A DNA stretch of 64,000 nucleotides from Litchfieldia sinesaloumensis (GCF_900156865.1 NZ_LT732529.1:1743422-1807421); one strand, 5' to 3'; positions 1 through 8,653 are shown, counted from the first letter of the stretch. The notes: a model not told the origin generated them from the sequence alone. Translations and numbers: made by a program.

Positions 1-448
1 AGCCGTGACCTTTTCCTTTATCACTTGATCCAATTTTCGCCAGCACAACCTCGGAACCTCCAATGCCCGGGACCTCGTCCCATGTCGGACCATTCTCGGT
101 ATACCCACGAGGCTTTTTCCCTTTCAAATAGGCTGCAGTTGGCTCGTCTGTTAGATTACCTGTAAAAAGCTTTAGCACAATACCTTCATTAACTAAGCCC
201 TTCAAAATAGGTACATCGATTTGATTGATACGTTGTATCATTTGTGCAGCAGCCAATTCATTAAACGATGTTTCTGGAAGTAAGATAAGATCCTTAATCG
301 TTTCATAATTTTCTAATATAGAAGTAGCTGTATAAAGTGTTAGGGATTGGTAGTCTTTTAGTGGAACTCCATGAGGTGACGCTTCACCGGGATGATACGT
401 GAAGCTAACTAATACAAGGAGAAGTGTTAGAATAACTGTTTTTTTCAT
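1..448 (-). CDS. Secreted anthrax lethal factor-like (ATLF domain) protein, 3' part missing
   Basis: The first 149 codons are present and the C-terminal part lies beyond the window edge. The N-terminus is a signal peptide: MKKT, a leucine/valine-rich core to about residue 17, then a likely cleavage after GEA-S. The mature part ends in PRGY, TWDEVPGIGG and KGKGHG. These resemble the block that precedes the HExxH helix in the lethal factor N/C-terminal domain and in Pro-Pro endopeptidase-like zinc peptidases. If the family is right, this is a secreted metallopeptidase, but the catalytic HExxH is not visible here. The ATG at 448 has a G-rich stretch (GTGGGTGAG) upstream. The family call is from recalled motifs and the substrate is unknown. 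Confidence 0.6.
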   Translation of the reverse strand, partial: MKKTVILTLLLVLVSFTYHPGEASPHGVPLKDYQSLTLYTATSILENYETIKDLILLPETSFNELAAAQMIQRINQIDVPILKGLVNEGIVLKLFTGNLTDEPTAAYLKGKKPRGYTENGPTWDEVPGIGGSEVVLAKIGSSDKGKGHG

Positions 449-581
449 AGAATGCTCACCCACATGTAATAGATTCAAAGATGCAAAAACCGTGCATTCG
501 AAACTTTTAAATTGTAAAAATAGTATATCATATTCCCAAAAATGAGTCTGCCAGAATAAGAGTGGAAAGTTATTCTAAAAA

Positions 582-627
582 CAAAAAAGGCAATCCAGTG
601 CCTATAAGCCTACTTCTGGATTGCCTA
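582..627 (-). terminator. Rho-independent terminator of ypjP
   Basis: An 11-bp perfect stem (AGGCAATCCAG, 588-598, with its complement at 616-626) encloses a 17-nt loop. On the minus strand a T-rich run follows. It lies a few bases after the ypjP stop. Confidence 0.8.
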
Positions 628-633
628 TCATTA

Positions 634-1227
634 TTAACTTAGCCATTTCGGCGGAGTGTTTTTATCCCAATAAATATCACCTAATGTATGATGAGTTTGA
701 AAACCATCATGGTGGGTGTGGTAATGAAAATTAAAATAATAGCCATCCAGTGGTGGATGATCTTTTCTCACATGAAAACGAACGATATCCTTTCCATTCG
801 TTTTATCGAAAATATGAAAAATCTTTTCGCCATTTCCGCCAGACGGTTGCTCTGAAATCTCTAGTTGGTTAAGCTGTTCAGCTGGGTATTGTTCTGCTAA
901 TAGTTCAATAACTCTTTCGATTTGAGGTAAAATTTGTGTTCGGAATTCATCTTCAATTACAGGCCCAATTTTACTTCCGAATTTTTCGAAAGATTTCGTT
1001 TCTGCCTGTGTCATAGCATATGTAACAAAGTCTCTGCTATCATAGCCATAATCATATTCATAATTAGAATATAATTTTGATTCATTATCTTGTTCATTAA
1101 ACGCATTTAATTTACTTGGCTTATCTGCATCCGTCTGCTCCATCGTTAGAGCTGGTGGAGGTGCTACCAAACCAAGGGTTAAAATGGAAAATGAGACAAC
1201 TAACGCTTTACGCAACCATTTTTTCAT
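634..1227 (-). CDS. ypjP: YpjP-like secreted or membrane-anchored protein
   Basis: A 197-residue protein with an MKKWLRKAL N-terminus and a hydrophobic stretch to about residue 25, indicating export or anchoring. It has a middle helical segment (FGSKIGPVIEDEF) and a His-rich C-terminal half (FNFHYHTHHDGF). Length and sequence fit the YpjP-like family of Bacillaceae, whose function is not established. An upstream in-frame TTG at 1233 is also possible. I prefer the ATG at 1227 because AAAGGG lies about 10 nt before it and MKKW is the family start. It sits near ypiP and brxA as in B. subtilis and has its own terminator. Confidence 0.8.
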   Translation of the reverse strand: MKKWLRKALVVSFSILTLGLVAPPPALTMEQTDADKPSKLNAFNEQDNESKLYSNYEYDYGYDSRDFVTYAMTQAETKSFEKFGSKIGPVIEDEFRTQILPQIERVIELLAEQYPAEQLNQLEISEQPSGGNGEKIFHIFDKTNGKDIVRFHVRKDHPPLDGYYFNFHYHTHHDGFQTHHTLGDIYWDKNTPPKWLS

Positions 1228-1397
1228 AACCAAATCGCCCTTTCAGCACATTTACCCTTACGCCCATTTTATCATAAACTAGCTGAAAGTTTTACTATGA
1301 ATTTATTAAAATAGGAAAAAATAAGAATAAATGCCCAACAACAGATTTTTAATAAAAACCAAAATCATGATGTATGACACTATTTTGTAAAAATAAG

Positions 1398-1426
1398 TTC
1401 ATAAAAACTACATACTTTGATAAAAT
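1398..1426 (+). promoter_or_regulatory. Sigma-A-type promoter for the 24-residue peptide gene
   Basis: TTCATA (1398-1403), a 17-bp spacer and TAAAAT (1421-1426) lie 37 bp before the ATG of the small gene at 1463. Spacing is ideal; the -35 box has one mismatch and the -10 box one mismatch. Confidence 0.55.
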
Positions 1427-1462
1427 AGAGGTACTATACATAGTTGAAAGGTGGACTCTACG

Positions 1463-1537
1463 ATGATGGAATGGATTTTTGGTATTGCAAGCGGTGTTAC
1501 CCTAGCATATTTTATTTATTGTTGTATCGCTGATTAA
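1463..1537 (+). CDS. 24-residue single-span membrane peptide
   Basis: The frame ATGATGGAATGG to TAA encodes a 24-residue peptide, almost entirely one hydrophobic segment (IFGIASGVTLAYFIY) ending in CCIAD. It is supported by a strong Shine-Dalgarno (AAAGGTGG) about 10 nt upstream, a promoter with 17-bp spacing and a strong terminator starting one base after the stop. This promoter-RBS-frame-terminator unit is unlikely by chance. Size and one transmembrane helix recall tiny accessory subunits such as KdpF, but no Kdp genes are nearby and I recognise no family. Function unknown. Confidence 0.6.
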   Translation: MMEWIFGIASGVTLAYFIYCCIAD

Positions 1538-1538
1538 T

Positions 1539-1568
1539 AAAACCCGCTAAACAGCGGGTTTTATTTTT
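1539..1568 (+). terminator. Rho-independent terminator
   Basis: Stem AACCCGCT (1541-1548), loop AAAC, complement AGCGGGTT (1553-1560), then TTATTTTTTT on the plus strand. It ends the transcript of the 24-residue peptide. Confidence 0.9.
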
Positions 1569-1607
1569 TTTAAAGATATATCGATATATGTAATGCTCTA
1601 AGTAAAA

Positions 1608-1739
1608 TTAATTCTTCTTTTTCTTACGTCTTGAGGAATCCATTTTCATTTGCCCTGTTTCTTGATTCGTTGTTCCTTGTCCTTCTACTTGAGGAGAGTC
1701 TAAACCGATTGTTGAAGGGTCCTTTTTACGCTTAGCCAA
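1608..1739 (-). CDS. YuzL-family small protein
   Basis: A 43-residue, strongly basic protein (MAKRKKDPSTIGLDSPQVEG at the start, RRKKKKN at the end). The start is a TTG at 1739 with a good ribosome-binding site (GGAGGTGATAATC). The MA-K/R-KKxPS opening and VEGQG motif resemble the YuzL family of short Bacillus proteins, often found with small acid-soluble spore proteins. The frame stays open upstream to an ATG at 1853 next to the ypiP stop, so an 81-residue form is formally possible. The strong internal RBS favours the short form. The family call is by motif memory. Confidence 0.6.
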   Translation of the reverse strand: MAKRKKDPSTIGLDSPQVEGQGTTNQETGQMKMDSSRRKKKKN

Positions 1740-1857
1740 GATTATCACCTCCGTTATATAACGTAACCAATGGCGATACAAAATATCCCGCATTATCATG
1801 TAGTATTCTTCACCAAAACGGTGAATCAGCGAACCCAACTTCTCGATTTTCATTTTA

Positions 1858-2637
1858 TCAAGAACCTTCTACATTAATCACACCAAAATGAAATTTCGCT
1901 GTTTTTCGTTTGAAAACGGTAAACCCATACTTATCGAATGTTTCACTTTTCCAGTGGTCCTTTAAAACTACCCTCTGTTTTGCGACTTTTTTAGCTAATT
2001 CAATTGTTTCAACACTTAACGTAGAATAAATAGCAAAATGACGAAGTCCTTTTATCCCTTCAGATTCATCGATTGTTTCTTCAAACATTGGATCGAAGTA
2101 GACAACATCAAAACTATTCGAAGGACATTCTGCCAGAAATTTTTCAAAGTCATCATGTCTCACTTTAATCCGTGCCATTGCTTCGTTCATGACGAAAGAG
2201 CCGGTATCCCAGCTTTTTAATCCACTTTTTAAGAGATAGTATAGATACTTATTTCCCTCAATAGAGGTGACTTTTCCCGGCTCCCCTACTACAAAGCTTG
2301 CGACAATACTGTCAGAACCTAAACCCAATGTACAATCTAAAATTGTACTACCCTGTTTAAGACCACATGCTTGAACAAAAGGGTCATGCTCTCCCTTCAT
2401 AATTCGTTTCATTCGAAACATTGAGGAGTTCGGGTGAAAGAAAAGGGCCTCCCCATGCAGCGGATGAATTTCAAATCGGTTCTTCCCAACAACCAGAATA
2501 TCTTCGTTGGTTTGTTCTTGTATACTTAATACGGAACGTTTTTTCCTATCGACAAATGGAATCTCAAGTTCCACAGCTACTTCCTTTGCTAATTCCACCA
2601 TTATTTCATTTGTTCGTCCTGCTGTTGTTACAATCAT
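1858..2637 (-). CDS. ypiP: Class I SAM-dependent methyltransferase YpiP
   Basis: A 259-residue protein with a Rossmann SAM-binding core: ILDCTLGLGSDSIV (motif I, about residues 98-111), then SIEGN (motif II) and DVVYFDPMF (acidic/DPxF motif, about 177-185). The DPMF motif is typical of RsmJ-like and N-directed methyltransferases. Size and context (ypiP next to brxA, as in B. subtilis) support orthology. The substrate is unknown; an RNA or protein target is inference. The ATG at 2637 follows AAAGGTGACGCT. It lies downstream of brxA with a terminator between them. Confidence 0.8.
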   Translation of the reverse strand: MIVTTAGRTNEIMVELAKEVAVELEIPFVDRKKRSVLSIQEQTNEDILVVGKNRFEIHPLHGEALFFHPNSSMFRMKRIMKGEHDPFVQACGLKQGSTILDCTLGLGSDSIVASFVVGEPGKVTSIEGNKYLYYLLKSGLKSWDTGSFVMNEAMARIKVRHDDFEKFLAECPSNSFDVVYFDPMFEETIDESEGIKGLRHFAIYSTLSVETIELAKKVAKQRVVLKDHWKSETFDKYGFTVFKRKTAKFHFGVINVEGS

Positions 2638-2652
2638 AGCGTCACCTTTTGC

Positions 2653-2685
2653 ACAAAAAAGGATGCCATTTAGACATCCTTTTAG
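2653..2685 (-). terminator. Rho-independent terminator of brxA
   Basis: AAAAGGATG (2657-2665) pairs with CATCCTTTT (2675-2683), with a T run on the minus strand. It lies between the brxA stop and the ypiP start. Confidence 0.85.
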
Positions 2686-2700
2686 GAGATATAAAACTAA

Positions 2701-3135
2701 TTAACAATGCTCATTCAAAGCGGAAGTGATATTTTCCATAATACCTTCCATAGTGTTTGATTCTATTTCATGTCTTGGTATGAAGTGAACTACCTCTTTA
2801 CCTTTTAATAATGCCATTGATGGAGACGATGGCTCATAGCCTTCGAAGTATTCTCTCATTTTTGCAGTAGCATCTTTATCTTGTCCAGCAAATACCGTCA
2901 CAAGATGATCAGGCTTCTTCTCATTATTGAGTACAGCTTGTGTTACCGCTGGTCTTGCAAGCCCTGCAGCACATCCACATACAGAATTAACAACAACTAA
3001 TGTTGTACCTTCTACTTTCTCCATGAAGTCCACGACTTCTTCCTCAGTTTGAAGCTCTTCAAAGCCTGAAACAACAAGTTCCTGGCGCATCGGCTTCACG
3101 ATTTGCTTCATATATTCATCATATGCCATTGACAT
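2701..3135 (-). CDS. brxA: Bacilliredoxin BrxA (YphP)
   Basis: A 144-residue thioredoxin-fold protein with the diagnostic C53-G54-C55 motif inside VNSVCGCAAGLARPA, followed by the conserved TVFAGQDKDATAKMREYF and SPSMALLKG segments. Bacilliredoxins reduce protein-bacillithiol mixed disulfides made during oxidative stress, leaving bacillithiol on the enzyme. BrxA and BrxB share this motif. The location beside ypiP and ypjP, as in B. subtilis, points to BrxA. The ATG at 3135 follows GGGAGGG. The gene is monocistronic judging by the terminator just after it. Confidence 0.93.
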   Translation of the reverse strand: MSMAYDEYMKQIVKPMRQELVVSGFEELQTEEEVVDFMEKVEGTTLVVVNSVCGCAAGLARPAVTQAVLNNEKKPDHLVTVFAGQDKDATAKMREYFEGYEPSSPSMALLKGKEVVHFIPRHEIESNTMEGIMENITSALNEHC

Positions 3136-3262
3136 ATTAGAATCCCTCCCTAAATAAATTCAATAAATTAAGCATACTATATGTGACCAAGTGAAATCAA
3201 TTTTCAACAACCAATTTAAACCAGTAACATGAGTTTTATCTAAACGTTTTGATAAACCAGCG

Positions 3263-4387
3263 TTAGTTATTTCGACTTTCAGTCATTTGTTTCCAGACAG
3301 AACCTTTGGCCTCTTCCCCGCCTTCAATTCGCTCAATAGCCAGTTTGATTTGCATTTTCACTTCGAATTCCGGATCATTTTCAGCCTCTTTTAGAGCGTC
3401 AAGTGCCGTTTCATCACCAACCTCGTATAAGAACATTGCTGCACGCCATCTGACAAGCTTACTTGAATCTTTTAATGCCTCACACATCGCACTGATGGCA
3501 GCCGGGTCACCAATATCAGACAAGCAATCCCCTGCTGTTCGTCGAACTGTAACTGATTTATCCTTTAGGGCTTCATATAGATACGGTAATACTGACGGCT
3601 TCTCAATCATCCCTAAATACACAGTCGCTAATCGACGAATCGATGCTTTTTCATCCTTTAACGCTTTCGCAAGTACGGGAATATCTTCTTCTTCTGGGTC
3701 CATTTGTTCTAGACTTGCATACCTTTTTGTCCAATCAGAATCATCTAGCATCTCCAAAGTAACCTTATATGATTGTCTTTTTTGCACAGTTACTGAAGAT
3801 GTCTGTTCTGCAATTTGGCTTACAATTCGGTCGAGACGTTCTTTCGGATAAGCTGCCGCCAGTTCATCAACAACTTCTTTTCCAATTTCATCATGGCTGC
3901 CATAGCGAACACCTTGTTCTTTCCATTCCCGCTCCAATACGACATTTCCAGATTCCTCTTGGGCGCGTAATAAAGACTCTTTGAACACATCTGGTAAACC
4001 AAAACGAAACTCTTGTTCACCGTCATGGAGTTTTACCTGCATCGGAAGTCCTTTATACATTTGAACAAATACCTTAACTTCCCCAAAATGTTCATCAAGC
4101 TTAGGGCCTTCATTATTAGATTCGTCTACTTCTTCCCCAAAAACTTTACGGACATTTGGCAAGAGCTCTTGCCAGTCATATCTAGCATTTCGTTCTACCG
4201 CTAAGAAGTCGGCAACATGGTAGACACCTTTTATACCTTCTATTGCCATGATTTCTTTGATATGGGGTGGAGCTTGATCGATATTATCTTTTTTATAATT
4301 ATTACTTTTTCCCTTAGGAAGTTCCTCGTCTAAGATAATTTTCATTGTATTTGGACTTGGTGTGGGTTCAATCGACTTAATTTTCAT
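3263..4387 (-). CDS. ypgR: CvfC-like protein: Nfu N-terminal domain plus HEAT repeats (YpgR)
   Basis: A 374-residue protein. Residues 1-90 match the Nfu/NifU N-terminal scaffold domain (MKIKSIEPTPSPNTMKI, later IEGIKGVYHVADFLAVER). The C-terminal half carries PBS-lyase-type HEAT repeats of about 31 residues (ALKDEKASIRRLA, ALKDKSVTVRRTAGD, ALKDSSKLVRWRAA). This is the architecture of conserved virulence factor C of Staphylococcus and of B. subtilis YpgR. A role in Fe-S handling or as a scaffold is only inference. The ATG at 4387 follows GGAGAAGGAG; a longer frame to 4468 lacks support. In B. subtilis ypgR neighbours ypgQ; here they are about 3.4 kb apart. Confidence 0.85.
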   Translation of the reverse strand: MKIKSIEPTPSPNTMKIILDEELPKGKSNNYKKDNIDQAPPHIKEIMAIEGIKGVYHVADFLAVERNARYDWQELLPNVRKVFGEEVDESNNEGPKLDEHFGEVKVFVQMYKGLPMQVKLHDGEQEFRFGLPDVFKESLLRAQEESGNVVLEREWKEQGVRYGSHDEIGKEVVDELAAAYPKERLDRIVSQIAEQTSSVTVQKRQSYKVTLEMLDDSDWTKRYASLEQMDPEEEDIPVLAKALKDEKASIRRLATVYLGMIEKPSVLPYLYEALKDKSVTVRRTAGDCLSDIGDPAAISAMCEALKDSSKLVRWRAAMFLYEVGDETALDALKEAENDPEFEVKMQIKLAIERIEGGEEAKGSVWKQMTESRNN

Positions 4388-4797
4388 AGCTACCGCTCCT
4401 TCTCCTACGAATATTCTATCGCCATTGTAGCATACGAAATCACCATATATCCATTTTCGAGACTTCAAGAGTGCAAAGAGCCAATCACTGATTGACTAAA
4501 TATTTTATAAGTAAGTTCATTCTCAGATAGTGTTGTCTTTTACTTTTTTATAACTTGTCTCTTTTTAGCGCTTATGTACTAATTAACGAAATTTATGTCA
4601 TAATCGCTTACTTGCCCCAATATCATAAACATGTATTATCATTTGATGTTTTCACTTTGTTGTTATGAGGATTTACCTAGTAATTTATGTTTTAATCTTA
4701 GATACGGTACTACATTTATTCCATAGCCTTTTTAAACAACAAACCCATTCGAAAACTAGACTATCTTTGCTTTTGCAATCAACAAGGAGGAACTTCA
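4388..4797. other. 410-bp intergenic region between ypgR and the NlpC/P60 gene
   Basis: AT-rich sequence between two divergent genes. It must hold promoters for both. I could not assign a convincing -35/-10 pair. No RNA hairpin of note, repeat or small gene with a ribosome-binding site was seen. Confidence 0.5.
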
Positions 4798-5850
4798 ATG
4801 AAAAAACGCTATGGAACACGCGAGGCCATTGTTGTTACAACTCTAGCAGCTGGATTTTTCTTTGGCTCCCCCCATACATCAGAAGCATCTGAAAAACAAA
4901 ATCTAGATCCATTACGTTACAAACACTATCAATTTGATACAAAGCAGGAATTACGTTATGGCCACACAGGTTTCAACGTTCGTTTTTTACAATTTGAGTT
5001 ACATAAGTTAAATTTTTACTATGAAACCATTGATGGTTACTATGGTGTATCAACTCAAGAAGCTATTAAGAGATTTCAAGAATTATATGAGTTGAAGATT
5101 GATGGAATTGCTGGTGAAGAAACATTAGAAAAATTAAATAAGGTGATTTCAGAGCCCAGACCCTCCTTTTATACAGTAGGAAACGAAGGTCCAGAGGTAA
5201 AACAACTACAGTCTAAATTAGCAAGATTAAATTACTATCGAGGCTTGGTTGATGGGAAATTTGAGGGAGTAACGGAAGAAAGTGTAAGGGCTTACCAAAA
5301 GAAGTTTAATTTAGAAGGAGATGGTCTTGCGACAGAAGAAACCATCGATCACATTATGAAAAATAAAAATGTAAGAGGTCTAACAATCAAGAAAGCACCC
5401 GTAAACACAGTGCTACAACAAACAAACACAAATACTAAATCAGATTCTGAAAACGAAGCAGCAGAAGTTACTGTCGAGACAATTGAGGCTCCACCTGTTG
5501 ATGCTGGGGTAATTTCAATTGCAAAGAATTATCTTGGCGTTCCCTATGTATGGGGTGGCACATCACCAAGTGGATTTGATTGCAGTGGTTTTTTACAATT
5601 TGTTTTTGCTCAAAGAGGTGTTAGTATCCCTCGAACTGTTCCAGGAATTTGGAGCCAGGGTGCAAATGTATCAGTACCAAGTGTTGGTGATATTGTCTTT
5701 TTTCAAACGTATAAACCTGGACCATCTCATGCAGGAATCTATTTAGGAAATAACAAATTTATTCATGCCGATTCATCAGATGGCATTAGCATTGGTGATA
5801 TGACCATTAACTACTGGCAATCACGATATCTCGGTGCGAAAAGATTTTAA
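4798..5850 (+). CDS. Secreted NlpC/P60 endopeptidase with two peptidoglycan-binding domains
   Basis: A 350-residue exported wall hydrolase. The N-terminus has a signal peptide to about residue 30 (ending SEA-SE). Two PG_binding_1 domains follow: about 52-115 (LRYGHTGFNVRFLQ, IDGYYGVSTQEAIKRFQ) and 125-190 (GNEGPEVKQLQ, VDGKFEGVTEESVRAYQ). A polar linker then leads to an NlpC/P60 domain from about 235, with the triad C262 (FDCSGF), H311 (SHAGIYLG) and H323 (FIHAD). Such enzymes cut D-Glu-(meso-DAP) bonds in stem peptides. The RBS AAGGAGGAACTTCA precedes the ATG. Monocistronic and divergent from ypgR. Which LytE/CwlO-type role it plays is not readable. Confidence 0.92.
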   Translation: MKKRYGTREAIVVTTLAAGFFFGSPHTSEASEKQNLDPLRYKHYQFDTKQELRYGHTGFNVRFLQFELHKLNFYYETIDGYYGVSTQEAIKRFQELYELKIDGIAGEETLEKLNKVISEPRPSFYTVGNEGPEVKQLQSKLARLNYYRGLVDGKFEGVTEESVRAYQKKFNLEGDGLATEETIDHIMKNKNVRGLTIKKAPVNTVLQQTNTNTKSDSENEAAEVTVETIEAPPVDAGVISIAKNYLGVPYVWGGTSPSGFDCSGFLQFVFAQRGVSIPRTVPGIWSQGANVSVPSVGDIVFFQTYKPGPSHAGIYLGNNKFIHADSSDGISIGDMTINYWQSRYLGAKRF

Positions 5851-5865
5851 TAAGGTAATGAACCA

Positions 5866-5898
5866 AAGAAAGAGGGCTCGGCATTAAACCGAGCCCAA
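5866..5898 (-). terminator. Terminator of the ABC-F gene
   Basis: GGGCTCGG (5874-5881) pairs with CCGAGCCC (5889-5896) around a 7-nt loop. The minus strand continues with TCTTTCTTT, so it best serves the convergent ABC-F gene. It may also stop the NlpC/P60 transcript. Confidence 0.75.
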
Positions 5899-5917
5899 TG
5901 TATGATAATAATGTGTA

Positions 5918-7804
5918 TTAGTCAGATACAAGTTCTGATAGTTCGGCCCAACGTTCAAGTAATTGGTCAAGAACCTCAGATTCTTTTTCATGATCATCCA
6001 TTGCTTGTTGGGCTTTTTGATAATCACTTCCTGCTGCCTCAATCTCTTTTACTAAGGCTGCAACTTTTGCTTCTTGGGCCTCAATCTTACCCTCAATTTC
6101 ATCCCACTCAAGCTGATCCTTATAAGATAGTTTCTTTTTCTTTGGTTTTGATTCCTCTTGATTAGAAGTCTTTTCGACTTTAACCTTTTGCACGACTGCT
6201 GATGGCTGTGACGTACTTTTTTCGAGATAGTCCGAATAATCACCAAAGTAAGTCGTGATTTTATGCCCCTCTTCAAAAATCAACAGCTGATCGGTAACCT
6301 TATCTAAGAAATAACGATCATGAGAAACTGTAATCACTACTCCCGGGAATTCCTCCAAATAATCTTCCAACACAGTTAATGTCTGAGTATCCAAATCATT
6401 CGTCGGTTCATCCAGTAAAAGAACGTTCGGCTCACCCATTATGATTTTCAATAGGTACAATCGTCTTCTTTCCCCACCAGAAAGCTTACGGATCGGTGTA
6501 CCATGAGTGTGCATAGGAAATAAGAAGCGTTCAAGCATTTGTGCTGCCGATATCATCTTACCATCGAGAGTATGAATCATTTCAGCGGTCTCTTTAATGT
6601 ACTCAATCATTCGCTTATTAACGTCCATATCCATGCTTTCCTGTGTATAATAAGCTAATTTAACTGTTTGACCAATCTCAATTTCACCGGCATCTGCAGA
6701 CATTTTTCCCGCAATGATATTTAACAATGTTGATTTACCACTACCATTTCGACCGACAATTCCGATTCGATCCCCTGGTTTAATCAGCAAGTCGACATCC
6801 TCTAGAATTTTCGTGTCCCCAAAGCTTTTAGAGATATTCTTTAATTCGATGACTTTTTTACCAAGCCTACTACCACCAACAGAAATGTCGAGTGTTTCTG
6901 TATTTATCGTCTTTTGTCCATTCTCGATTTCTTCAAATCGTTGTATCCTAGCTTTTTGCTTGGTTGTTCTTGCCTTTGCGCCGCGACGAATCCAAGCAAG
7001 TTCTCGTCTATATAAGTTTTGGCGCTTCAGTTCTGAAGCCTGCTCTTGTTCCATTCGAAGTGCTTTTGCTTCTAGAAAGCTACTATAATTTCCGGTATAG
7101 CTGTACAGATTTCCTTCGTCAAGTTCAACAATGCGGTTCGTAACTCGGTCTAAAAAGTATCGGTCATGGGTTACGACAAGCAAAGCACCATTGTATTTTG
7201 CTAGGTAATCCTCAAGCCACTTGATTGTAGCGTAATCTAAATGGTTCGTTGGCTCGTCCAATATCAGTAAGTCTGGAACTTCAATTAAGCTCTGTGCAAG
7301 AGCTACACGTTTCTTTTGTCCACCTGACAATTCCATTACATCTTGAGCAAAATCAGATATCCCAAGCTTAGACAACACAGCTTTCGCATTCGAATTTGCT
7401 TCCCATGCATTGGCTGCATCCATTTTTTGTTGAAGGTCATACAGCTTTTCCTGATTCTTTGTATTCATCGGGTCTTTTTCAATCTGAATCATCGCAGCCT
7501 CGTATTCTTTCAACAAGCGAAGAAGAGGTGAGTTGCCTTGGAAAACTTGATCTAGGACGGTGTTTCCATCTGTAAAATCAGGTTGCTGTGGTAAATAGCC
7601 AATTGTATACCCTTTGGAATGAGTAATCTCGCCTTGGTCTGGCTCCTCTACACCGGCAATAATTTTTAATAATGTAGATTTTCCAGTTCCATTTACACCG
7701 ATTATTCCTATTCGCTCATTATCGGTAATACTAAAAGAAATGCCTTCAAATAACGCTTTTTCAGCATAGCTTTTTGCTACATTTTCTACGGTTAATAGCC
7801 TCAT
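5918..7804 (-). CDS. ABC-F family ATPase (Uup/YfmR type)
   Basis: A 628-residue soluble protein with two ABC domains and no membrane segments. The first has Walker A GVNGTGKST and signature LSGGQKKR; the second has GRNGSGKST and LSGGERRR. The duplicated LLILDEPTNHLD and LLLDEPTNDLD Walker B motifs and the linker between domains are typical of ABC-F translation factors. A charged coiled-coil of about 70 residues at the C-terminus is the Uup/YfmR hallmark. Such proteins act at the ribosomal E site to relieve stalling. The start overlaps the ypgQ stop (ATGA), implying translational coupling. An upstream in-frame ATG at 7819 is less likely. Confidence 0.88.
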   Translation of the reverse strand: MRLLTVENVAKSYAEKALFEGISFSITDNERIGIIGVNGTGKSTLLKIIAGVEEPDQGEITHSKGYTIGYLPQQPDFTDGNTVLDQVFQGNSPLLRLLKEYEAAMIQIEKDPMNTKNQEKLYDLQQKMDAANAWEANSNAKAVLSKLGISDFAQDVMELSGGQKKRVALAQSLIEVPDLLILDEPTNHLDYATIKWLEDYLAKYNGALLVVTHDRYFLDRVTNRIVELDEGNLYSYTGNYSSFLEAKALRMEQEQASELKRQNLYRRELAWIRRGAKARTTKQKARIQRFEEIENGQKTINTETLDISVGGSRLGKKVIELKNISKSFGDTKILEDVDLLIKPGDRIGIVGRNGSGKSTLLNIIAGKMSADAGEIEIGQTVKLAYYTQESMDMDVNKRMIEYIKETAEMIHTLDGKMISAAQMLERFLFPMHTHGTPIRKLSGGERRRLYLLKIIMGEPNVLLLDEPTNDLDTQTLTVLEDYLEEFPGVVITVSHDRYFLDKVTDQLLIFEEGHKITTYFGDYSDYLEKSTSQPSAVVQKVKVEKTSNQEESKPKKKKLSYKDQLEWDEIEGKIEAQEAKVAALVKEIEAAGSDYQKAQQAMDDHEKESEVLDQLLERWAELSELVSD

Positions 7805-8448
7805 AACTGTCCATTCCATTCTTTATAAAATTGCTCCAGAAAGCCTACCATAAAATCATGGCGTTTTTGTGCTACTTCTTTTGCTGCATCTGTATTTAGG
7901 GTATCTTTTAATTTAAGTAATTTTTCATAAAAATGATTAATCGCTGTCGATTTACCATTGCGATATTCTTCTTTTGTTAGAACTTCCCTGTACGGAAGAT
8001 GAGGATCATAGATTAAATCCCCATGGGCTCCCGCATAGGCAAAGGTTCTTGCAATGCCAATTGCACCAATCGCATCTAATCGGTCAGCATCCTGAACAAC
8101 CTTGCCTTCAATTGTTTTCATTGGAGGTCGATTCCCCCCCTTAAAGGACATTGTTGAGATGATCTCGATGATTTCCACTTGTTGAGGATAAGGTAATTGT
8201 AAGGATGACAACCAATCTCTCACCTTCTTTAGACCTTCTTCTTCTGATTCATTTAATTTTTCATCAGCTACATCATGTAATAATGCTGCCATTTCAACAA
8301 CGAATATATTTGCATTTTCTCTTTCACCAATTTCAATGGCTGCTTTTCTAACACGTTCGATATGCCACCAATCATGGCCACTGCTATCAGACGATAAAAT
8401 ATTTTTCACAAAGTTTGTAGTATCTTCAATCCATTTTTGTAACTCCAT
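7801..8448 (-). CDS. ypgQ: HD-domain phosphohydrolase YpgQ
   Basis: A 215-residue HD-superfamily enzyme. Metal ligands are visible as H29 (DWWHIERV), H58-D59 (LLHDVAD) and the later aspartate of QDADRLDAIGA. It matches the YpgQ/YedJ group; B. subtilis YpgQ is described as a Mn-dependent pyrophosphohydrolase on nucleotides, so a house-cleaning role is likely. The ATG at 8448 has GGAGG five bases upstream. Six more codons to 8466 are open but lack an RBS. The gene overlaps the following ABC-F gene by 4 nt in one operon. Confidence 0.85.
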   Translation of the reverse strand: MELQKWIEDTTNFVKNILSSDSSGHDWWHIERVRKAAIEIGERENANIFVVEMAALLHDVADEKLNESEEEGLKKVRDWLSSLQLPYPQQVEIIEIISTMSFKGGNRPPMKTIEGKVVQDADRLDAIGAIGIARTFAYAGAHGDLIYDPHLPYREVLTKEEYRNGKSTAINHFYEKLLKLKDTLNTDAAKEVAQKRHDFMVGFLEQFYKEWNGQL

Positions 8449-8653
8449 GTTATCCTCCACTGACATTCATTTCGTTTCCATTGTACCATATTAAAGCTGT
8501 AACTGAACTGTGGCGCGAGCTGAATGATTTGCATAAAATAAAAAAAGTGCAATGCGTCCGTCAGTTCCCGACAAGTATAAGACAAACACTGCCAGAAGGC
8601 TTTCCAGAGTATCGACTTAAGGACGATGGCGACTGAATTATAAAAATAAAATA

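Noticed and set aside
3136-3262. Terminator of ypgR just after its stop
   Set aside because: TTTATC and GATAAA can pair but the stem is weak and lacks a T run; too little support to annotate.
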